Made by a program: the position numbers and the translations under genes. From Saccoglossus kowalevskii (Eukaryota; Hemichordata; Enteropneusta; Harrimaniidae): a stretch of DNA of 11,688 bases. Shown here piece by piece: positions 1-7,359 of this stretch. Under the pieces are notes generated by a model. It was not told where the DNA came from. It saw nothing but the letters and a program-made list of their open reading frames with translations, and ran no database searches. The stretch lies in NCBI RefSeq assembly GCF_000003605.2, contig NW_003119942.1:20810-32497 (forward strand), written 5' to 3'. Numbering within the stretch: position 1 is the first letter of the stretch; the number at the start of each line of letters is the position of its first letter.

Positions 1-260
1 TTTGAATATCAATGTCAAGCATCGTTGTTGTACAGCTTAACAAAGTATTCAGAGTTCCCCACCCTAGGTGTACCATGCCTCCCCCAGGCCATAAAAGAAG
101 TAACATTTTTAAATTCAGAGCCCAACACTTTTTACCCCTTCTGCTTCATGGTACTGAAACATGTAACATAAATATACCAGTCTGTGTCGGGGTAATGATA
201 AAATGCGAAGCCAGTACTTAATAATCCTAACAAGTCTAAACGTTTTAATAGTAAACCTAC

Positions 261-620
261 CTAACTACCCCTTATAGCCAAATTTGGTGCATTATGATAG
301 ACTTTCAATATAAATCGACAGAATTTGTTTTGTATAATTTCAAATTGATTGCCACTGTGAAAGCCCCAGACTTCGCTAGCGTACATTAAAATTGGTAGGA
401 TTTTACCACCAAAGATTTTAAATGCAATATTTACATCAATACCGTCAAATTGCGAAATACTTTTCTTAATCGCAAACAACGATCCTGACGCTTTTTTGGC
501 CAAACTAGACTGGGCATAGTTCCAAAGCCCAGAACTCGACAATACTATACCCAAATAATTATAATAAGAAACAACTTCTAGTTTATGTCCTGCAAGCAAC
601 CATTGCTCAGTTGATTTCAA
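261..620 (-). pseudogene. LINE ORF2 fragment: thumb and C-terminal region
   Basis: This 119-codon minus-strand frame contains YYNYLGIVLSSSGLW and PILMYASEVWGFH, the post-palm segment shared by jockey/CR1-like RT proteins (Y-L-G-x-x-x-S-x-x-G-x-W, then I-L-x-Y-x-x-E-x-W-G). A frameshift near 630 separates it from the palm fragment. A stop ends this frame at 261, yet related sequence carries on in another frame: RIIKYWLRILSLPRHRLVYL lies near 225-165. The remaining 160 bases to the left edge look like the continuing C-terminal region with further breaks. Confidence 0.8.
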
Positions 621-705
621 TCTGCCCCACGCCTAAATACCATTACTTTAGATTTATCAATATTAACTTTTAGTCTCCATATATTTGCATATAGATCCAA
701 ATTAT

Positions 706-1221
706 TCAGAAGACGTTGTAAACCCATAATGGAAGAGCTAAAACTGCCAAATCGTCTGCAAATAACAAATAAAATAATTTTATAGGCGTTATATAAACTC
801 CGGCGTGGCTATGTTGTATTGATTCGCCAAGATCATTTACAAAGAGAGAGAAAAGGAGTGGCGATAAAACACTGATATCTTGGTACATGGTCTTCAATAC
901 TTTAAATAGTTTGCCACCCATTCCCGATTTTGTTAGTTTATAAAAGAGTAAGGTGTGGTTAATCCTATCAAATGCCTTTTCAAAATCTATAAATGCGCAG
1001 TATAATTTACTTCTCAGTGACAAATAACGATCAATAATGGTTGATAAAATGAATAGATTGTCAACTGATGAATAATTTTTACGGAAACCAGCCTGTTCTT
1101 CCACAATAGGATAGTGCAAGTTCACCCAATTAAGCAGACGGTGATATATAATATCACTGAAAACTTTTGTAATCGATGGCAATTGTAATACCTCTATAGT
1201 TATTAACTGAATCTCTTTCAC
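706..1221 (-). pseudogene. LINE reverse-transcriptase fragment (fingers/palm), with a deletion in the palm
   Basis: This minus-strand frame of 171 codons carries core RT motifs: SDIIYHRLLNW, EEQAGFRKNYSSVDNLF, the first catalytic motif FIDFEKAFDRI, and the second catalytic motif FADDL. The first dozen or so codons are out of frame relative to the element. Between MYQDI and VLSPLLF, the segment that normally holds the substrate-binding loop and the R-Q-G motif is absent (near 880), so the enzyme would be inactive. The frame is lost again soon after FADDL, near 735, where matching sequence continues in the neighbouring frame. It is a decayed copy of the element's ORF2. Confidence 0.85.
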
Positions 1222-1223
1222 CC

Positions 1224-1895
<672 letters not shown>

Positions 1896-2405
1896 AATAA
1901 TCCTATCACATATTGAGGGCGCTATCTACTTAATGGGCCCCACACTGTCGATAATATGAATTGATATCACAACTATACTTGCTTTCCTAAGTTTGTATCT
2001 GTGTCTCACTTGATGACTACAGTATGTGAATCAGTCATCAAGACCACATGTACTGCATCGTCGTAAAATCCGGGCCTCTTTACGGCAGTTGATAAAGTGC
2101 AGTAGAATACTCTGGCAGGAGAAAATGTAATTTGTAAGTTGATAGCGTTAGCGTGTAAGCATGCATTTTCATGAAATGAGCAACCGTGCAATGATAGTAT
2201 TGTCCAAATGCATAAACATCAGTTAAAAGCAGAAATTTAGATAAAAATCACCTTCACATTCGTTATAAATAGAAAAGTTAGCGCACAAAATAATAAATTC
2301 AGGAAGAGGTCACAACAGGTCACAACTACACACCAAATGACAAAGCAAAAATGGAATTATCACGACAACTGTAAATGTAAATATTTTCTTAAAATCAACT
2401 CAAAT
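1896..2405. other. Non-coding stretch, nothing recognised except a DR4 site
   Basis: This is spacer between the LINE remnant and the 47-bp repeats. A 61-codon minus-strand frame at 2191-2006 has no recognisable motif. The only feature noted is the half-site pair at 2307-2322. Confidence 0.6.
2307..2322 (+). promoter_or_regulatory. DR4-type nuclear-receptor half-site pair
   Basis: Two exact AGGTCA half-sites occur in direct orientation, separated by four bases (CAAC). This is the geometry bound by thyroid-hormone-receptor and LXR-type heterodimers in animals. No gene start lies close by, so function is unsupported. Confidence 0.3.
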
Positions 2406-2408
2406 CTG

Positions 2409-2630
2409 AATTAGGTCACCCAGGGTAACTATACCTAATACATGGAAGCCCTCTGAATTGGGTCACCCAGGGTAACTATACCTAATACATGGAAGCCCAC
2501 TGAATTGGGTCACCCAGGGTACTATGTTCCAAACATAAAAACCTTATGAATGAGGTCATACAAGGTACCTACGCTCCAAACATGGAAGTAATTTGAATGA
2601 AATCATCCAAGGTACATAGAAAGCCAATTG
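2409..2630. repeat. 47-bp tandem repeat, about five degenerate units
   Basis: Units are 2409-2455, 2456-2502, 2503-2548, 2549-2595 and a shortened 2596-2630. The first two are nearly identical (AATTGGGTCACCCAGGGTAA, then CTATACCTAATACATGG); the later ones diverge progressively and the last lacks about 12 bases. Each unit begins AAT followed by a GGTCA-like core. No protein-coding frame runs through the array. Confidence 0.93.
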
Positions 2631-2857
2631 AATAATAGTTTGGAAGAATGAGTTTCTTGAAAAATTGCAGCTGACTGGACTGACACTCAATATAAGACAA
2701 CTCGGAACGAAATAATAGTTTGAAATAGTTTGAACCATAAATAAACATCTCAGATATGCAAGCATTTTCTTTACATTTGCAATATGTCATATCACATTAT
2801 AATTACATTATTTATAACACCTTTATTTAAATACTTGATTTCGACATGGAATGTATG

Positions 2858-3288
2858 CCATCGATATTAATCCCATACAACCATCGATATTAATCCCATA
2901 CAACCATCGATATTAATCCCATACAACCCATCGACATTAATCCCATACAACCTTACAACATTAATCCCATACAACCCATCGATACAATCTTACGACATTA
3001 GTCCCATACAACTCATCAATATTAATCCCATACAACCCTTCGATTTTAACCCCATACAATCTTACGACATTAATCCCATACAACACATCAATATTAATCC
3101 CATACAATCTTACGACATTAATCCCATACAACCCATCGAAACAATCTTTCGACATTAATCCCATACAACCCATCGACATTAATCCTATACAATCTTACGA
3201 CATTAATCCCATACAATCTTACGACATTAATCCCATACAACAAATCGACATTAATCCCATACAATCTTACGATATTAATCCCATACAA
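2858..3288. repeat. 24-bp minisatellite, about 17 full units of two alternating subtypes
   Basis: The unit ends in ATTAATCCCATACAA. It begins either CCCATCGA (type A) or TCTTACGA (type B). The first three units are 23 bp, the rest mostly 24 bp. From about 3050 on, A and B units largely alternate, giving a 48-bp higher-order period. Two places (2975-3011 and 3132-3168) share a 37-bp form made of an internally deleted A unit fused to a B unit, which suggests duplication of multi-unit blocks. The 24-bp period leaves a minus-strand frame open (3179-2961, Y-G-I-N repeats), a by-product of the period and not a gene. Confidence 0.96.
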
Positions 3289-3326
3289 CCCATTGTTTAC
3301 TAATTATATTGTTTGAAATACTATGA

Positions 3327-3424
3327 GATTATCACTTGATATAGCTTGTTCGTAGACCAGGTTTATACAAGTGACGTCACAAGTATCAACCAGCTTCACG
3401 AATAAGTGATATCACGTGATAACC
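3327..3424. repeat. 98-bp imperfect palindrome centred on a CRE
   Basis: The two 49-bp arms pair about the axis between 3375 and 3376 with about 37 of 49 positions complementary by my count. The centre is the perfect 10-bp palindrome GTGACGTCAC. The outer parts carry TTATCAC...TGATAT facing its complement and include CACGTG. There is no spacer, so it could extrude as a cruciform or fold as a long hairpin. It lies 38 bp right of the minisatellite. It may be the foldback end of a small non-autonomous transposon; no target-site duplication was identified. Confidence 0.75.
3372..3379. promoter_or_regulatory. Consensus cAMP-response element TGACGTCA
   Basis: This is an exact palindromic CRE octamer at the exact centre of the 98-bp palindrome. 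CREB/ATF proteins bind this sequence in animals. No adjacent gene start is visible. Confidence 0.35.
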
Positions 3425-3616
3425 TTAAAATCCCATGAACACTTGCAGCTACTCTACTAAAATGCGTGATATGAGTACACATTATTGCTAATAATATGCA
3501 ACAATGATATTGATATTGATGATGCTAACTATTATTGACATTGAACGTGACTACTGTTTGCGATATATACATGTGAATAGTATATGCACTCTTGTGCTGG
3601 TGGTGTCAATGCTGGT

Positions 3617-3767
3617 ACATCAGTGTACATGTCGACTGCATACGACAAATACATCAACATTATCAATTCAGGAAATCAACGACTTGGTGTACATCAGTGT
3701 TTGGTAGTGCATCCACATACGACACATACATCGACATTACTAATTCAGGAAATCAACGACTTGGTGT
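3617..3767. repeat. Tandem duplication, 74-bp and 77-bp copies
   Basis: Copy 1 is 3617-3690 and copy 2 is 3691-3767. Both start ACATCAGTGT and end AATTCAGGAAATCAACGACT followed by TGGTGT. The middles differ by substitutions and a 3-bp length change. Overlapping plus-strand frames here contain repeated peptide stretches because of the duplication and do not look like a gene. Confidence 0.9.
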
Positions 3768-4946
3768 ACTATTATTATGCTAGATTAATGTCAAAAGTCA
3801 CTGCATATCTCATTTCTCTAATGGCCCTTGTGGATTATAGTTTTCATTGGGAGTTAATGAACTAAAATATAAATTGTAGACACTCACTAGTCTAGTATAT
3901 ATTGATGGTACGTTACAGATGTTCATTTAAAATGCAATGAATTCACATGTAACAACGTATGTAGGTGTATGGCGTTTAAACTATTGCAATATGGACTATT
4001 TTTGTAAATCATCATCATGTGATATGTTGCAAAGCGCTGTTAGTCATGTGACACAGCGCCTTCTGGTAGACTAGGTGTGGCTGTAACATAAAGCAGATGT
4101 TGAAAGCGTTATATCGTCATGTTTGTATCACGTGTTAATTGTCATGCTTTTCCATATCCATAGGATGTTTTTATTTTCTATTTTTCTACTACATTTATTG
4201 TATCTTCTCATCAATAACCAAAGGTGAATACGACTATAATAAAGTTATAATATTAATATTTCTTGATATCACATCCGCAGTGAAACGGTGAATTAATAAT
4301 AGAAATACAGTGAAATGTTGACATACACAATAAAGTGATAACATAAATACAATAACAAAAAACAAAATATGAAACGAATTATTGTCACGGGAATGAAGAA
4401 ACATTGATAGATGAATCTGTTAAATTTTCTCTACCATTGTGTATATCGTTGTAAGTTGAATTTGTTTAATGTATCTCTGTGTTTTGGTAGCCATTACAGT
4501 GTAACACCAGGCAGTGTGTCTTCTATCATGCTGAAATGACGCGCCAATCACGCAAAGGTAATATGTGACGTAGCTAGTTATACTAATTCGTGTGCCATTG
4601 ATGTAACAAACAATCTTACTATAGTTATAAACAACATAAATATGGGTCATAAGTTGTATCAACATCCCTGGCAGTCAACAAGCTGACTTGATTCAATTTT
4701 GACTCAGGATTCCTACAAAATCAGTTCTGTTAATGGACACAGTGAATGTTTTTCGTCTTCAATTTCGCCATTCTTACATACAGCAAATCTGAATTTCTCT
4801 GATGTGCCAAATGTGTGCACTTATTCCTAAATTTGGTCATTGCATATCAATGCACCGGTGTTTTGATTATATCTAAAAAAAAATAATCAGTTGTAATGTC
4901 AGTTGTAAGTTCTCTGTATTTATTTATATGATATCTTTATCGCCAT
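3768..4946. other. Non-coding stretch, nothing recognised
   Basis: This is AT-rich intergenic sequence. An 81-codon minus-strand frame at 4665-4420 has no recognisable motif or supporting splice signals. One CACGTG occurs at 4129. Confidence 0.6.
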
Positions 4947-5086
4947 CTTACAATGTTCCTTTGATATGTTTACAGTAGGGTGATTTTAAAGGGCGGTCAC
5001 GGTGGTCGTAGCATCGCGTCTTACAATGGTCCTTTGATATGTTTACAGTAGGGTGATTTTAAAGGGCGGTGGTCGTAGCATCGCGT
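4947..5086. repeat. Near-identical tandem duplication, 73-bp and 67-bp copies
   Basis: Copy 1 (4947-5019) and copy 2 (5020-5086) both run from CTTACAATG to GTAGCATCGCGT. They differ by one substitution (GTTCC against GGTCC) and a 6-bp indel within GGGCGGT(CACGGT)GGTCG. The missing hexamer sits between GGT direct repeats, consistent with slippage. High identity implies a young duplication. Confidence 0.95.
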
Positions 5087-6383
5087 TCTGTTCGATGACC
5101 ACCTTCCTTTAAATTAGTTAATGTGTCACCTTTATAGATATATTTGTATTCTAAATGTCATCCAGTTTGAGTGATTTTAGAGTTGGCTTTGTGCCAGTGT
5201 GCCAATTTCATTTAGTCATATTTATTCTAAATTATTTTCTGACTTTTTGAATAATGTTTGCCAATATTTAAATTTCTGTGTGAATCTTGATATACTAGTA
5301 GCTGGAGGTTAACTAATTAACATAATTACGTTTAGAAGGAATTGTGTGTGTATGGTATCTAGCTGACATTTAGTGTCACTGATAGTATTGGACACGCACT
5401 TTCACAGTAACCCAGCTTTCGCCATTTATACACTCGCATAATATTTTATTTTATTGAAAAACTTTATGCAATTCACATGTCAGAAGGGCGTGTGAGGTGT
5501 ATTTGATCATCTGTTATACCTGCTGTAAATAAAGAATGCACAGTAGGTATTTGTTTCATTGGACACAATATGCACGTAGAACTTTTGTTATGCAATCTGA
5601 CAATATGTCTGCACAGTATGACATTATTGGTTTCATCGTGTCACATGTTTTATGATATGTTTGTATAGGTATATGTGTATCTGAGATCATAAATGTATCA
5701 TTTGGAAGAATGCTTTCATATCTATATTTTTATATCCTGTTATGCAAAGTGTTTAGTTCAATTCCAAGACAACAGTAGGTTGACACTTGAAAATTGAATT
5801 ATTTAATCAGTTCAACAGATTTGTTGAATCTGGTTGTATTTTTCTGTATTTATATGATTGTCATTGTCATGTCAAATATTGGCGAACTCATGCCACAACC
5901 CTGCCTCATTCCACTGGGAATGATTTCGTCATGCCGCTTTTAAGCATCTTAGTAAATTAATTTTGCTAAAGAACATAGAACCGCATGACAGTAAACTGAA
6001 ATTACTAAAAAATGCGAGGCGTATCGTGGCTTATCTCGTTCATCACTGTTGTTGCAAATACAGGTACCGAATAACAATTATACCATCACGCCCACCTCCC
6101 AAACACTCAGGCTTCCATAATACTTCCTGTCACGTGCATCTCTCCCACACGTGAAATCAGATCATAAAAGACGAATTTAAACTCTCTGTACACATGGTAT
6201 ATACCCTGTCATTACACAGCCATTCAACTTTAATACCAGCAAACAGTTGCATATTCACTAACATTTCTCGCTTTTCGTTTAATATTTTGAGACTGACAGC
6301 CTGAGGGCGAACAAAAATGTCGAGCAATACTCACAAACCCGATTTTCATACCATGACAACCGAATGAAAAACATATAACAACA
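5087..6383. other. Non-coding stretch, nothing recognised
   Basis: This is intergenic sequence between the 73-bp duplication and the inferred RGK 3' end. Short frames (for example 63 codons at 5963-6154) have no recognisable motif. Two CACGTG hexamers occur 11 bases apart at 6131 and 6148. Confidence 0.6.
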
Positions 6384-6407
6384 TTTATTATAAAATGAAA
6401 TTTTATT
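6384..6407 (-). terminator. Paired candidate polyadenylation signals AATAAA
   Basis: Two exact AATAAA hexamers occur on the minus strand at 6407-6402 and 6389-6384, roughly 650 nt after the RGK stop. They could be alternative ends of the same transcript. The genome is AT-rich, so the hexamer alone is weak evidence. Confidence 0.4.
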
Positions 6408-6454
6408 CCAAGCTTATTTACAATAATCACCAGAATTCACGAATCAGTATAAAG

Positions 6455-6460
6455 TTTATT
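6455..6460 (-). terminator. Candidate polyadenylation signal AATAAA
   Basis: This is the first exact AATAAA on the minus strand downstream of the RGK stop, about 590 nt away. A weaker ATTAAA variant lies at 6879-6874. Confidence 0.4.
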
Positions 6461-6969
6461 GTTTATCATCCATGAAGAGTAAAAATGATATATATCTATG
6501 CAGTTTGATACAAATCGGGTATTTCCACCAATCACATTACCCGAGGAAGACCTCTACTCGCATTACAATTGTGAAAAAATGTCTCTTGTGATAAAACACC
6601 GTTAAATATCTTTCTTTCAAAATTCAGACTGTACATATCAAACAAGACCTGACAACCCAAAACATAACACAAAAAATGCATTTCCGATCGTGTTTTAGCA
6701 CAATGCACAATAGAATAACGATGATTATAACTAGGCCAAGTCAAACATAGCTTAACTCGATGAAAACCGTTTACCGAGACAGAACGAAAATGTAAAACAA
6801 ATATATGTTGAAAATAAAACATAACGACGCTGTGCGTCGCCTAAATCATTCAAAATTGTGATTTGATATCGGCTTTAATTGACAGTGCAATACACATTAT
6901 GTTTTACAGTTAAATACTAGCCAGCCAGTCACTGACTGAACTTTGTTTGGATTGAAAAATAATAAAGAT

Positions 6970-6978
6970 AATAAATAA
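6970..6978 (-). promoter_or_regulatory. AU-rich element nonamer in the RGK 3' UTR
   Basis: On the minus strand this reads TTATTTATT, a match to the UUAUUUA(U/A)(U/A) destabilising nonamer, about 75 nt after the stop codon inside a longer A/T tract. Such elements mark unstable messages in animals. In AT-rich DNA a chance match is quite possible. Confidence 0.35.
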
Positions 6979-7051
6979 AAAGTTGTTGAGGAGCACCATT
7001 TTAAATGTGGAAGGCATTCCGCCTACCTGTGTCAGCCTAAGATATTGTTCT

Positions 7052-7359
7052 TTAAAGAATTTCTAAATTATGACACGATTTTGAGCGGGATCTGTAACTC
7101 GGTGATGGATCACTGTGTCTTTTGCCAAAAAAGCGACCGATCAATCCCCTTGCCCTTTTCAACACAGAGCTTCTCCTTCGTTTACTGTTCCTCCTCTTCT
7201 GTGGACTTTCCTTTGACTTCCCCGCAAGCTCGTCCGATTTCTGCGTTCTCAGTCGTATTTGTCGCACTACTCCCTCGAACACTTCGTCGATGTTGTGACC
7301 TAATGACGCTGATGTTTCTATAAATTTACAATTAAACGAGGCTGCGAAATGTCTTCCTT
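7052..7359 (-). CDS. RGK GTPase terminal coding exon (G5 motif, basic tail, RGK C-terminal motif)
   Basis: This 308-nt exon begins after the acceptor TTTAATTACAG (AG at 7361-7360). Its first two bases complete a split Glu, and it then encodes 101 residues and a TAA at 7054-7052. It begins GRHFAASFNCKFIETSASLG, where ETSA is the G5 loop, then HNIDEVFEGVVRQIRLR, the last helix of the G domain. A C-terminal extension of about 60 residues follows. It is rich in Lys, Arg and Ser, with RRNS and RRRSSV clusters that resemble 14-3-3 docking or basophilic kinase sites, a basic amphipathic stretch KRARGLIGRFFGKR as expected for calmodulin or phosphoinositide binding, and the end SRSKSCHNLEIL. The terminal motif without prenylation signal is an RGK hallmark. 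The open frame continues upstream to 7462, but that part is intron because the spliced junction restores the conserved EEGRHFAA sequence. Confidence 0.95.

Larger units (their letters stand above)
6384..7051 (-). other. Probable 3' UTR of the RGK gene
   Basis: The stretch runs from the TAA stop to the last of a cluster of polyadenylation signals on the minus strand. It is AT-rich and holds no protein-like frame; a 96-codon frame at 6822-6532 has no recognisable features. The 3' end is inferred from the signals, not observed. Confidence 0.5.

Noticed and set aside
12-221. 69-codon plus-strand frame
   Set aside because: It is the opposite strand of the LINE C-terminal remnant; minus-strand similarity (RIIKYWLRILSLPRHRLV) explains the sequence.
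2556-2790. Two overlapping minus-strand frames of about 70 codons
   Set aside because: They overlap each other in different frames and run into the 47-bp tandem repeats; there are no protein features.
6532-6822. 96-codon minus-strand frame downstream of the RGK stop
   Set aside because: Its composition is Phe/His/Cys/Tyr-rich as in random AT-rich frames, with no motif; it fits inside the 3' UTR.
7045-7323. 92-codon plus-strand frame
   Set aside because: It is the antisense shadow of the well-supported RGK terminal exon.
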